DNA of 64,000 nt from Leptodontidium sp. MPI-SDFR-AT-0119. Taxonomy: Eukaryota > Ascomycota > Leotiomycetes > Helotiales > Leptodontidiaceae. The stretch lies in the NCBI GenBank assembly GCA_020726505.1, contig JAHLEZ010000031.1:372001-436000 (forward strand). Reading direction: 5' to 3'. Below the pieces are notes generated by a model. That model saw only the letters and a list, made by a program, of their open reading frames with translations. It was not told the origin of the DNA and did not search any database. Shown here piece after piece: positions 35,790 through 48,122 of the stretch. The position numbers were made by a program, and so were the translations under genes. Position 1 is the first letter of the stretch. Every line of letters begins with the position of its first letter.

Positions 35790-36815
35790 TAATTTGTTTT
35801 TATATATTTCTTTATAACTCTTATTTTATTAATTTATTACTTGCGATTATTTTTATATTTAATTAATTTACGAAGTCAAAAATACACTCGATTTAGTTTT
35901 AAACACCTTTTAATTTAAAGTATTAATAGGCAGCCTTATAATAACACTTTAATAAAGACAAACTACCGGTTTTACTATAGGGGGCTACTCTTATATAATA
36001 ATATAAAGAAAGTGCTACTACAAAGATCTTATTATAAAGTTAATCTAAAATAAGGCCGAATCCCTTACGTATATATATTTAAGAGAGGTCCCTTGTCTTT
36101 TTCCTTTATATTATAACGGTGACTTTGGCGGGGACACTTAGTAAGAGGATTATTCTTATCGCCGTCCTCCTTATTATACTTAGTGGCGGTAAAGGAGGCG
36201 ATAATAAAGAGCCGGTTTAAGATTAGTACTATCTCTTATAATATAAAGTGTTAATACTTAGGAGCCTTAATATTAAAAAGGAATAAGGGGGTTAACTTAC
36301 TACTTACGAGCTGGCTAAGCTAGTGATTTCTCGGCGTATAGCGCGCGTTTCTTTTAATAACGCTAATAATAACTCCTTAATAGTCTTTAGTTCACTAGCG
36401 GCGACGACTAATAATACTGAATTAATTAATTTAGTAGCAGTAATAATAGCTTCTTTATCTTTTGCCTCGAAGGTAGTAACTAGACGAAAGTACTCCTTAG
36501 TTATAAACTTAGGGATTTATTATATATTAATAACTATATATTCGGAGCACTTTTGGCGGTGATTTAGATATAATTTAAAATAAGAAAAGAAATAGGAATA
36601 CTTATTAAATTATATTAGGACTTTTTTTTTATATAATATACGTATTTTTTACTCTTAAGATTATTAAAGGCGCATTCGTAGGATAGGTTCTTTACGAGGA
36701 GGCAAATACACTAAATATAATATTTGTGGTAAGCGAGATCGAGCGCTCTTGTGGGTATTAGTATAAGTACTGTTTTTAGTTAATATACTGTTTCCCTATT
36801 GAACTATCTCTAAAG
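35790..36815 (-). other. Unrecognised AT-rich remnant with an old coding stretch
   Basis: This should be the continuation of whatever lay downstream of Copia A, but I find no LTR of A. On the minus strand about 36540-36330 reads as an uninterrupted Lys/Glu/Ala-rich segment (KFITKEYFRLVTTF, then ELKTIKELLLALLKETRAIRREI) that could form a coiled coil. It may be a gag or ORF1 N-terminus of another retroelement. The rest (35790-36320, 36560-36815) is AT-rich with no feature I can support. Confidence 0.4.
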
Positions 36816-37812
36816 AGTATATTTACTTTTAGATTATTAATTTAATTTAATATAGTCTTCTTAGAAATGTCAGTTTTTGAGTTATATTAAGCGAATTCAA
36901 GAGATCAGAAAGTAATATATATATAATAGTTATATATATATTTACTAAAGAGATTTTAAACCTTTAGAGGAGGCGACATATATATATCTATTACATTATA
37001 TAATATTAAGGGTTCTTATTATTACTAGTTCTCGCTTAGCTTCGCTACTGCGCCTCGCTATATTCGGACCCCTTTTAGAGTACTTTTAGGACACTATTAG
37101 GCCGGGATTAGACACTGTTAGACATTCTGTTATTTTATTTATTATTTCTTATATATTATTAGTTATTTACTTTTATATATATTAGAAATGTTTTTTTTTT
37201 CTAAAAGAAGTTTTGCTTATATTAGTTTACAAGTCCTTATATAAGTATACTTTAGTCTAAGAAAGGGGGTATCCCCTTGAGTGCCATACGCACACTTTGC
37301 CAAGACCCTAGAGCGCTGAGGCGGGGCACTACAGGGCACTTTACAGCCAGTGCGCGGAGGTATTGGGACCGCCCACGGAAGAGAGTCGCGGTAGCTCAAG
37401 TTACGGTTGTAAACAGTGTGATGTCCGCCTTTGCGAGTATAATAATTACTTTACGTTGTATCATCAAAAACAGTAGTAGAATACACTGAATTTCAATGAT
37501 TCCCTGAAATTCTGGTGTTCTTCGCTTAATTTAGGGTCGCGACACGGACCTCTTTCAGGCTCTTTAGGCGTGTGCGGCTGGTGGCACTCTAAGGGATAAT
37601 TAAGATCAGGGGCCAGAACTTAGCTAGACTAAGTTCGGAGGACATTCGGTGGGGTTTCGCAGGGGTTCCGTAGTATATAGTCTGGCCTTCCTCGCACTCC
37701 CTTAGAAATATATAGATTTTAAAACCACACTTTATTACTTTATCGCCATACACGTATTTAGAATATATTCACACTTGCGGCGTGGTGTATAAACCGGTAT
37801 TACACCGACATA
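36816..37812 (+). repeat. Repeat R, first tandem unit
   Basis: A unit of about 1 kb directly followed by a second unit at 37813. Both start (T)AAAGA.TATATTTACTTTTAG-like and share about 440 bp, including CTCGCTTAGCTTCGCTACTG and the block from CACTATTAGGCCGGGATTAG. The last 170 bp (GGTGGGGTTTCG ... ACACCGACATA) recur at 46653-46825 and, inverted, at 63730-63990. About 340 bp in this unit (37265-37605) are GC-richer, less RIP-mutated, and absent from the other two copies. I do not recognise the family; long LTR or satellite are both possible. Confidence 0.7.
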
Positions 37813-38310
37813 AAGAATATATTTACTTTTAGGGTGTTTATTTGATTTAATATAATCTTCTTAGAAATATTAATTTTTAAGTTATATTTAACGAATTAGG
37901 GAGATCGAAGAGTAGTATACGTATAGTAATTGTATATGTATTAACTAAAGAGATTTTAAACCTTTAGGGGAGAGCGACATATATATATTTATTACGTTAT
38001 ATAATACTAAGGGTTCTTATTGTTACTAGTTCTCGCTTAGCTTCGCTACTGCGCCTCGCTATATTCGGACCCCTTTTAGAGTACTTTTAGGACACTATTA
38101 GGCCGGGATTAGACACTGTTAGACATTCTGTTATTTTATTTATTATTTCTTATATATTACTAGTTATTTACTTTTACATATATTAGAAATAGTTTTTCTA
38201 AAAGAAGTTTTACTTATATTAGTTTATAAGTCCTTATATAAGTATACTTCGGTTTAAAAAAATAGAGTGCGGGTTAAAGTCAGGGGTTAAAGCTTAGCCG
38301 GATTAGTTTC
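37813..38310 (+). repeat. Repeat R, second tandem unit, left part
   Basis: Second R unit, interrupted by Gypsy element H; its right part is 46653-46825. It lacks the 340-bp GC-richer segment of the first unit, going from the GTCCTTATATAAGTATACTT block straight to the TCAGGGG block. Confidence 0.7.
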
Positions 38311-38587
38311 TGTCATATGTACGCGCACTTGTTTCCTCTGAGCCAAGGAGCCTGAGGACCGATGCTGATGCGGGGGTGCAATAAACTCTATTTGTCTAAA
38401 TAATAATAGGGCATGTCACGACTGCGTATGTCCTCGCACGCCGGTGCTTTAGTGCCCTGCACGGGACACCCCCTCTATATATATACTTCCCCTTTAGACT
38501 TCTTAGAAGGCTAGAGATTAGTTTTAAATACATTTTCTAAACCGTAATTCTATAAGCTTTACCTACCGTAATACTTAACACCTTACA
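38311..38587 (+). repeat. 5' LTR of Gypsy H
   Basis: A 277-bp LTR starting TGTCATATGTACGCGCACTT and ending ACACCTTACA. Partner at 46371-46647 starts TATTATATGT after RIP. TATATATATA at about 38477 may be the promoter core. Confidence 0.93.
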
Positions 38588-38650
38588 AGCTAATCTCTCT
38601 ACTTATAAGGAGGTAATATAAAGAAGTAGAGTAACGGTTCTTTGTTTACT

Positions 38651-40385
38651 ATGTCCGGCAGCGCTAGACCTTCGGGCAACACTTACTCAGGCGGTATAAC
38701 TCGTAACATATTACATTTAATAGTGGAATTTAATGATTCCCCTCTTATTAAGAACACTAAGGGTATGTCTAATAGCGAAATAGCCTTAGGCCCTTATAGT
38801 AAAGGTAATAGAGAATCATCTTATACTTATAGCCAACTTACTTTTACTCGCGAAGAGAAAGGTAAAGGTCGTGCCTCTACTAAAGAGGACTTAGATATGT
38901 CCGATTACGTGACAGATAATATAGTCTTCTTAATTCCTAATACTAATTCTAATCTTACGGCTATAAGTATCCCTACTAAAGAATAAATTAATTAAAAGCA
39001 ACGCGAGCTCGAAGAGCAGATGTGTTTACTAGTTAAATCTAAGGCGTAAGACGCGCGCGCGAAGGCTAGGCTAGTCTATTATAAGAATAGTACTACTAGG
39101 CTTCGCCGCCTTCGGGCCGTGTCTGTCGCTAATACGGATATACTAGTAGAGCGTCGAGTTGTCAAAGCAAGTCTTTTACGAACTCGTAACGCGATACTAG
39201 ACTCTATAGTAGCGTCCCTAATTAGGGACAATAATGTACCTCTAGTAGAGCGTAACTTTAACTTAGTAATAGGGACTAATATATTAAGTTTATAATACTC
39301 GACCTCACGTTAAGGTATTATAAAGCCTAAGTTTCCCCTTCCCCCGGTTAACCCTTAAGTAGCCGCCGCTTTACTTACGACAAATAGCGTGGCTTATAGG
39401 CTTAGTATAATGCCACTTATTTACTTAGACCCTAATACGCACATTTTATTAGAATATAACGTAAGCTAAGCGAAAGATAAGCGTGATCGTGAAAAATGCC
39501 TTGTAATTATAATCCCTAAAAAATATAAAGGGGAGAGTTTTAAAAGCCTACGTAATTAAAAGAATACTTAAGAAGAAATCTTTGAAGCTTACTTATATAA
39601 CTATAATACGTATATTAATTAAGTGCGCGTCGTAGTAGTAAACATAGAAGGCGATCTATTAACTTATTAAGGTAATATAAAGTAAATTATAAGTAGACCT
39701 AAAGGAATTCCGCTTATTTAGAACCACTTTATTAAGTTCTTAAAAGGGCTTTATACCTCTAAGGAGACTTAAAGTGTAGAAGTGACGAAAAACATTAAGT
39801 GATTCCGTTAGTAATAAGGCGAGTCTATGTAAGCTATATACTAACGATTTATCACTTTAATTAAGGGTCGTAATAGTAAAATGACTAATAAAGATATTAT
39901 TACTAACCTCCGCGAAGTAATTACACACGCTATAACGGCTACGTAGATTAACTCTTACGTATTTATAAATCCGCTTAAAACCTTTTAGTAATAGAAGAAG
40001 CTGGCAAGTAATACTAAGTCCTTTATTAAGAGGACTTAAGAAATAAACTCACACTCGCTAAAGGCGGAAAATAATAGTAATAGAAGTAAGTAAGGTAGTA
40101 ATAATATTAGCGGTAGTTACAAAAGACACCGTGAAAAGTAATTTAGGCATAGTAATAAGAAGCGTGTAACTAGCGGAGCTCCCTCGAACTCCTCCTAACT
40201 AAAGTATAATAATAAAAATAGAAGGAAGAGTAACAAAGGTAATATTACTTATTACTTTTGTAGACAAGAAGGCTATTAGTCTAAGGACTATAAGTGTCTT
40301 AAGTTTGTAAAGTAGGCGTAAAACAATCCTTAAGCTATTAAAGCTAAGGAACGTTTTAAGACAATAAAAAAAAAACCTCTAAAAT
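38651..40385 (+). pseudogene. Gypsy H gag
   Basis: The first 112 codons are open (MSGSARPSGNTYSGG to about 38986); TAA and TAG stops follow. A capsid-like central part is followed by a basic Asn/Ser/Lys-rich stretch (about 40060-40240) and a zinc knuckle, YFCRQEGY..SKDYKC (about 40252-40300), where the expected CCHC has one Cys and the His changed to Tyr. It encodes the structural protein of the virus-like particle. Degraded. Confidence 0.8.
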
Positions 40386-40394
40386 AAATAAAAG

Positions 40395-43300
40395 GTATAC
40401 GCTATTATACGCTCTAGGGAATAAAAGCCCTTTAGCTTTAATAAAGATACGAGAAAAGGCAATACTAAGTCTTAAGCGTCGAAGGCTTAGGGGATGTTCT
40501 AAGACGCTTATATATTGTGGCAGGTCTAAAGTAGCTTAAGATAGATACGCAAGTGTTACTAAATAGTTTAATAGATAGTGGCTTAAATTATAACTTTTTT
40601 AATAAGTATAATACTAAAAAATTAAGGTTTTTCCCTTTATTTAAATATAATTAAGAGTTCGTGACCTTTAATAAGCACCGCTTCTGGGTAACTAACGCCT
40701 ATGACCTTAATGTGAGTATATAAGACGACCGTGGGATTTCGAGAACCTTTCGAGAAAGATTCTATAGTTATAAAGATTTAGGGTATAACTTAATTCTTAG
40801 AATAAAGTTCCTAGAACACAAGGGAGCCAGGTACTACGACTGGAAACTCAAGAAGTAGGCTTACGCCTCGACTTGGAATAAAATTTAAATCGTGGCAGTA
40901 AATAAGTTTATTAAGGCCCTTAATGTCGACCCTAAAACGGTATTATATATTATATTCTTATTTTAATTTAAATATAATTGCCTAAGATAATAAGGATCTT
41001 ATAGATATTCGAGGCAGTCGTGGGATATTCGTTTACGTACCGCCGGCGGAGACTCGTCGTAAGTGCTAGCGTTATAGATTAAAGATCTTAAGTTAATATA
41101 GTTACTAGACTAGCTCGTAGATTTAATAGATATATACGACGATAATCCGCCGACTGCCCTCCTCGAAGAATAAGTCGGATTCGAATATGTGATTAACACT
41201 AAAGTACTACCTTTATACGGCCCCCTTTATAACCTCTTTAAGCCACAACTCGCCGCGCTTTAGGAATATTTAATTATAGTATTATAAAAGGGGTGGATTC
41301 GACTATTTAAGAGTCCTATAAGTGCGCTAATATTATTTGTGTCGAAAAAGGATAAAGGTTTATAGTTATATGTAAATTATTGTAGATTAAATAAGGTGAC
41401 AATTAAAAACTACTACCTTCTTCTACTAGTCGATGAGACGTTAGATCGGCTCGGCGGAGCCGTAATCTTTACGGCGCTAGACTTAAGGGATATATATTAT
41501 TGTATTAAGATTAAAGAAGGACACGAATAAAAAACAGCCTTTTATATAAAATATAGACATTTTAAATATCTAGTAATGCCTTTTAGGTTATTTAACGCTT
41601 TGGCTACGTTTTAGGCGTATATTAATAAAGCGCTGGCGGGGCTAATTAACTATTTCGTAGTAGTCTACTTCGATAATATCCTTATTTATTTTAAGAATAA
41701 GAAGGAATATTATAAGTATGTTCGGGCCGTCTTTGAACGCCTGCGTAAGTATAAGCTCTTTATTAAACTTAGTAAATGCGAGTTTGAGGTAAATAAAGTC
41801 GAGTTCTTAGGGTTTAAAGTTAGACTTTTTGGGATTTAGGCGGACTTTAAGCGGATCTGATTTATTTAAGAATAGCTAGAACTAAAGTCTTATAAAGATA
41901 TTTAGGTTTTTTTAGGCTTTGCGAATTTTTATTATAGATTTATATTAGGGTACTCTAAGATAGCCGTAGGCTTAACGGGGGCTTTCTAGGGTATAGAGAA
42001 CGGAGTTAAGAAAGGACCCTTTATATTCTTTAATATAACTAAGAAAAGCTTTATTAATTTGAAAACAGCTTTTACTAGTATACTAATTATAATATACTTT
42101 GACCTTACGAAGCGTATACGGCTTGAAACCGATGTATTTAGGTTTATAATCGCTAGTACTATCTCTTAATAAGCTAATACTTCGTTAGAAGGATCTAGGT
42201 AATATTAAAAGCCCGTGGCGTATTAGTCCCGCAAGATGACTAGTACCGAGCGGAACTATACTACCCACGATAGAGAGCTACTAGTTATCGTGGAGTGTTT
42301 TAAGAAGTAGAGACATTACTTTAAGGGTAGTTTATATATTATTAAAGTGTTTACGGACTATAATAACCTCTACTACTTTATAATAGCGAAGTATTTAGAG
42401 AGTCGACAAGTACGGTGCGTAATGTATCTTGTTACTTATGACTTTGAAATCTATTACCGCAAGGGGGCCGCAAACCCCGTAGATAGACTTAGTAAGAGAC
42501 TAAATTATTAGGAATTTAAAGGCCTTATTAATATCGCTTGGCTATTAATATTTTAGAATAAACTAAAAGGAGCTTTTACGAGTGCTTTACGTAGTCGAGG
42601 AGCCGACACTAAAGCATTCTTAGACGGGGATTATAAAATAATAATAAGATATATGTCTATTATTATTAGAGATCTTATTAATAGAAGGCCGAACTTAGTG
42701 CTAATAAAACTGGTGTGGGCTACTTAAAAGAGAATTCTAGAAGCTGGGTATATAAAACCTAGTCCTTTAGACAACGTCCTTAGGGTAGTGCCTTTATTCG
42801 TGGAGACATTATTATATATAAGGAGTAAAGGCTAGCCGCCTGTCGTAGGGATTAATAGTTATAAATATTTAATCTTAATATTATAAATAAGAATAGTAAT
42901 AAAAAGACAGACTACTTTGGCCTTAATAATAAAACTACTATAGGACTTAATTATCCTCGCTTAGTGTAATAATAAAAGCTATAGAAGTATAACTAATATA
43001 GTAAGTAAACATAAGTCTTAATAGGATAATCGGTGAAATCTGGATATATCGGGGCTTTTCTAATAAGATAATCGATTTTATATTTTAAATAATTTAGTAT
43101 TAAGAACAGAAATTATAAAACTTTATTATAATGACCCGTTAGTAGGGCACTATAGTGTTACGAAGACCTCGTAGCTCTTCTATAGAACTTACTTTTAGGA
43201 GAAAATAAAAGACGATATTAGAATATATTTTAAAAAATATAATATTTGTTAAAGGATTAAATCGAAACGACATACGTCGTATAGACTTTTAGTAAGTCTC

Positions 43301-44520
43301 CTAAGGACTTCGCGGCCTTAGTCTGAGATTTTAATAGATTTTATTACAAAGTTGCCGCCTTATAGAGACTTATATAGTGGCCTAGATCTTAATTATATAT
43401 TAGTAGTTATTAACTAATATTCGAAGATGGCCTAGTACTTAATATACTGCAAAACGATTAATACTCCTAAACTTGCGGAATTACTCTTTAAGAGGGTGTT
43501 TTCCCTCTTTAGTGTACCTTAGGGTATCGTATTTAATAAAGGTATAGTGTTTACTAGTAAATTCTAGTCTGTACTTTGCTTTTATATATATATAAAGTAA
43601 AGACTAAGCTCTACTTACTATCCGTAAACTAATAGCTAAATAAAACGTTAGAATTAAAATCTAGAGATATACTTCCGCGCCTTTTATAGAATATCTTAAA
43701 AGAATTAAGTAATTAAACTACTATTCGCGGAGTTTACGTATAATAATTCTTTATATTAGTCCTTATAGACAACTCCTTTTTATATATACTATAGTTATAA
43801 ACCGGTAATACTATAAAACCCTAAGGACAGGATTTAGGGAGGAGATATACTAGCTACTCGAGACAGAATAAAGTTACTAAATAAATAAAGGGCTAAACTT
43901 ACGGAAGCCTAAAGTCGTGTGTAATAAAGTCGGGAAGTATACTATAATGCTTGATACTTAAAGAAGCACTTTCAAATTAAATAATAAGTGATATTAAACA
44001 CTAAAAACATATAATTAAAGACTAGAAAGCTGTCGCTAAAATATATTAGTTTATTTTAGATTATTAAATGCGTAAGTAATGCGGCGTATACCCTAAAGTT
44101 ACTAAGCTTATATAAAAGACTACATTTAATATTTTACGTCTTATTACTAAAAGAATATATAGCGCGAGTTAGTAACGAACTGGGGAGTTTCCCCCTCGGG
44201 GAGCTTTCGGAGTTAAGTGATAAAGACGACTTATAAGAGTAAGAAGTCGAAAGTATCCTTACGTATAAGTAAATTAAAAGAAGCAAAACTAAGTAATACT
44301 TGATTAAATAAAAGGACTTTCCGGAAAATTATAATACTTAGCTCCTAGTATACCTAAATTTAGAGAATATTAGGGAAACCCTAGACGTATATAATAAAAA
44401 CTATAGGTTAAAAAGTCAAATACTAGTTATGAAGAGGCGCAAAACCTCTAGGCAACTTATAAGGAAATCTAGTAAACCTCGACGTAAGGTCAAGAGGCTA
44501 AGAAAACACCGCCGCTTATA
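40395..44520 (+). pseudogene. Gypsy H pol: protease, RT, RNase H, integrase, chromodomain
   Basis: Protease region about 40530-40600 (weak). RT: about 41330-41850, with the catalytic loop YFDNILIYFKNKKEYY (second Asp changed to Asn, about 41660) and KLSKCEFEVNKVEFLGF (about 41768). RNase H: YTTHDRELLVIVECFKKWRHYF-like (about 42260-42320) and YRKGAANPVDRLSKR (about 42455-42500). Integrase: zinc region around 43140-43290 (GHYSVTKT; one C-x2-C partly lost), core DFITKLP (about 43340), FNKGIVFTS (about 43530), QTNSQIKR (about 43628). Chromodomain: EVESILTYK to LENIRETLDVYNK (44244-44400). Several catalytic residues are mutated; it is not functional. Confidence 0.9.
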
Positions 44521-44529
44521 AATAAAGAC

Positions 44530-46370
44530 ACTCTTTCCTTATATTTTCTTACGAAGGTTTTCTAGGGTTTTATTAAGGCTTCCGGTATAGACTTAGTAAT
44601 AGTGTAAGAAGTATAATAAAATCGCGAGGAATAAGAATGTTATAATATATAATTAATAATATAAAGGGCAAAGAAAAGTTTTATTCTAGCTACAAAGTAG
44701 TAGCGTAATACTATTATAAAGTACTTAAGGTATAAGGTATCTACTTTATAAAAACAAATTATTAAAAAACCCCCTAAAAACTTTAAAGTAAATTAAACCC
44801 GACCTATAAGCGCTACTAAGTAGTAAAGTACTATAGAATATCTCCTAGGATAGCTCTAGTCGTGTTATTAAAAGTAATATTACCTTAGTATAATATTAGT
44901 ATATATTAGTTACGAGGAGGTTACGGATAACTTATTATAGCTATTATAATTTCGCGGCACATCTGAATCTCTACTACGAGTTCCTTTAATAGTCTGTGTA
45001 AGATCTAGTTAAACTCGGAGGCGGAAGTAGTAATATACGCGTTCTTGAACTTAATTATATTATTAATTAAGCGTATTATTTCTTTATAAAACTTGCGGAA
45101 TTCTTAAGACTCTGTTAGTATACTGCCGGCGAATCGCTAAGGGAATAAGACTTACCTTAGGGGCACCTTTTAAAGGGGAAACCTAGTTAAGATCTTTCTT
45201 ATTAGGCTTAAAGGTAACGCGTGAGGAGGAGTCGGTTATATTATACTTTAAGAGCTAAGCGAAAAAGTTTTAAATACCCTTAGGGATTAAAAAGTTAATA
45301 TTATTCGTAGAGTTATTAGAGGGAAGCTATTAATTGTCTTAGAGCTAAATCTAGAAATCTAAAGTAAGGTTCTCTATAATGTGGACATCTTTATAAAGGG
45401 CACACGGAATTTATTTACTTTATAGTTAATATACGGTTTACTTCTACTAAGTTAGAACGCGTTATTATTAGTAAAAGCCTATAAGAGTAAGTACGTACTA
45501 AAATACAGGCGTTCTTTATAATAAAGTAACGATCACAATTTTTCTTACTTTCCTTGTTAATATAGTAGATAGTTAGATTAATTAGTATTACTTTAAAACA
45601 CTAGCCACAAGAACCGCGCTAAGGCTAATTCACTAAGTCGTTAAAGGCAATATTCTTAGTAAGACGAGTGAAGTTTATAATAATAATAGTATAAACAAGG
45701 ATAATTGAATAATTTATTAAGAGAGGCAAAGGCACTAGGGCAATTATATAATATAAGGGAGTTAAAGAAGAGTTATTATTGTGATTAAGACGCGCTATAT
45801 ATACACGTCCTTAGCGAGGGCACAGAGCCGCAATTACTAAACACCTGTTTATATTATTTACACCGCATTTACTTATTAGTTAGCCACGAACGCGCTATTA
45901 AGGAGCACCTTCCTTGCCGCCTAGCTAAAGTCGAATTAACTCTCTACATATATTTACACATTCTATAAGTATAGGAAATCTAGTATAATTATACTAAAGT
46001 CCTTTAACTAAAAACAAACTTCTTTTGTCAATTATAAAGTTATCTCTAGATACTAAGTCGAAATTCTAATAGGTTTCACGCTAATATATATAGGGCCATT
46101 GGACGACGTCTGACGGACTAATGGCGGTGTAGTGTCGTAGTCTTGGCGTAGTAATCTAGATATATATATCGCGATAATTGGCTGCACCTAATTATTAGTT
46201 CCTAATTACCTAATAAGCACTTAGCCCCACTGACGGTAATGTGATCGTGTATCACACCCTAATTAGTTCTTGCTTCCCGCGTAGTTACCTTCTAGAACGC
46301 CTACACTAAATTATAACGATTAGTCAGGATCTTTAGTATCGCGGACGTTACCACGGGGAGAGGGAATAGT
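44530..46370. other. Post-pol region of Gypsy H
   Basis: About 1.8 kb between the pol stop and the 3' LTR with no sense-strand coding I can support. The minus strand has moderately open stretches (for example 45300-45060, reading VTFKPNKKDLN then SPLKGAPKVSLIPLAIRRQ), which could be an antisense gene remnant but show no known motif. The last 15 bp before 46371 form the purine tract. Confidence 0.45.
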
Positions 46371-46647
46371 TATTATATGTACGCGCACTTGTTTCCTCTA
46401 AGCCAAGGAGCTTAAGGACTAATGTTAATGCGGGGGTGTAATGAATTCTATTTGTCTAAATAGTAGTAGGGCATGTCACGACTGCGTATGTCCTCGTACG
46501 CTGGTGTTTTAATACCCCGCACGAGACACCCCCTTTATATATATACTTCCCCTCTAGACTTCTTAAAAGGCTAGAGATTAGTTTTAAATATATTTTCTAA
46601 ACCGTAATTCTACAAGCTTTGCCTACCGTGATACTCAACACCTTACA
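46371..46647 (+). repeat. 3' LTR of Gypsy H
   Basis: A 277-bp partner of 38311-38587, ending ACACCTTACA and followed by TSD GTTTC. Confidence 0.93.
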
Positions 46648-46652
46648 GTTTC

Positions 46653-46825
46653 GTTGAAGATTTAGTGGGGTTTCGTAATATATAGCCTAGCTCTTTTTAA
46701 GTTCTCTTAGAAAATATATAAATTTTTAAACTATATATTTATTACTCTGTCATCACTATATTCGCATTAGAATATATTTACATATGCGGCGTGGTACATA
46801 AACCGGTACTGCACCGACATAAACA
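46653..46825 (+). repeat. Repeat R, second unit, right part
   Basis: Continuation of the R unit after the H insertion: GTGGGGTTTCGTAATATATAG to GGTACTGCACCGACATA. It is equivalent to 37640-37812 with RIP-type transitions. It ends where the truncated Copia E begins. Confidence 0.75.
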
Positions 46826-46827
46826 AG

Positions 46828-47850
46828 TAACGTTTAGTTTTTATTATCTTTTATGTCGACGATATTTAAGTGTTATATTACGCTTTAGCCCTTAGAAACG
46901 CTTAACTTATTATTAACGGCTTAAATACAGTATACGAGCTTACTAAAGGAGAACTAATAAAGTAGTTTTTAGGTGTTTGTGTTATTAAAAATTGTTAAGT
47001 AAAGACTATTTCCTTAGTATACGACACTTATATTTAAAAAGTTACTTTGCGATTTAACTTAGTAGATGAAAATTGCTTAAGTACTTTATTACCTTAAGTC
47101 GTGTTATTAAAGAATTAAGAGTAAGTAACCCTAGCTTAAATTAAGAAGTATTAAGAGAAGGTTAGCTTAGTACTTTACACGGTAATTATGTTGCGTATAA
47201 ACGTTACGTTTGCAGCTTTAAGATTTTCTTACTTCTTAACTAACTCCTCTTTAGAGCACTTTGCGGTAGTTAATTAGACTATTCGTTACCTTTTTAGAAC
47301 CCGATTTTTGGCGATCACTTATAGTTACAAGTCACACAACTCCTAGCTTATTATAGTTTCAGATACTTCATTTGTAGACGATCTTGATACTAGGCGCTCC
47401 TTTAATAGTTATATTGTGATACTTTTTAGAAGTTTAATCTTATAAAGAGCGGCCTTATAAGATATAGTCACTACTTCGACTACACAGGCTAAGCTTTTAG
47501 GGGTTAAGCGTACGACTAAGGAGATTATAGCTTTATAACGTTTCTTTTAAGAACTACGTCTTAAGTTAAAGGAAATTTAGAAGATCTTTTATAATAATTA
47601 ATAAACGATTTGGTTGATTATTAGGGAAAATTAGCGTATCTCTATTAAGCTACGCTACGTTAATATTTAGAATATGTAATTACGCTAAAAGTTTTAAAAG
47701 GGCATTTTTTTAGTCGAATATTTACTTATAAATTATATGCCCGTTAATAAACTTATAAAAAACCTTTCTTGGCAAAATTTTAAGAGTTTTATTACTCTTA
47801 TTAACTTAGTGGATATTCGTGCTTAACTAGCGTAACTTAATTTAGAAGCT
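46828..47850 (+). pseudogene. Copia E RT C-terminus and RNase H remnant
   Basis: Begins at the RT catalytic loop (YVDDI, then stop, VLYYALALR; about 46850-46890). RNase H is marked by IVSDTSFVDDLDTRRSFNSYIV-like residues (about 47358-47420), then ATLRYVNI (about 47650) and TKNLSWQNFKSFITL-like residues (about 47755-47810). Heavily interrupted by TAG and TAA. Confidence 0.85.
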
Positions 47851-48122
47851 TCGCTTTAAAGTATGCTTTTATACACGTTCTTTACTTTTCTTTTATTTTT
47901 CTTATATATTTATTATTCCTTTGTAAATTCTCTTACTATTTCATTTACTTTAAGAGTAACTAAGCTCGGGGGTGAAATTCACGGCATTTAGAAGATTTAA
48001 TTACTTTTAATAGTTATTCGTTTCTATAGCAAAAGTAACGCAATATAAGTAAATTACAAAGGGACACTTAGCTGTTTAGAGGTTCCTAAGCTTCGTCTCA
48101 AAAAAAAAAAAAAAAGAGCAGC

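Larger units (their letters stand above)
38311..46647 (+). mobile_element. Chromodomain Gypsy element H (complete, RIP-degraded)
   Basis: LTRs of 277 bp lie at 38311-38587 and 46371-46647 with TSD GTTTC (38306-38310 and 46648-46652). It is 8.3 kb and encodes gag, then protease, RT, RNase H, integrase and a chromodomain, the order of Ty3/gypsy chromoviruses such as MAGGY. It is inserted in the second R unit. A 1.8-kb post-pol region (44530-46370) is unusually long. A purine tract (GGGGAGAGGGAATAG) precedes the 3' LTR. Confidence 0.94.

Noticed and set aside
37217..37489. Two opposed small ORFs over the GC-rich block
   Set aside because: Low-GC neighbours and high GC here allow chance open frames; no homology, and they overlap each other.
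36816..38310. Repeat R as the LTR pair of Copia A
   Set aside because: No second R copy borders A, TSDs do not match, and the R units abut each other with no interior.
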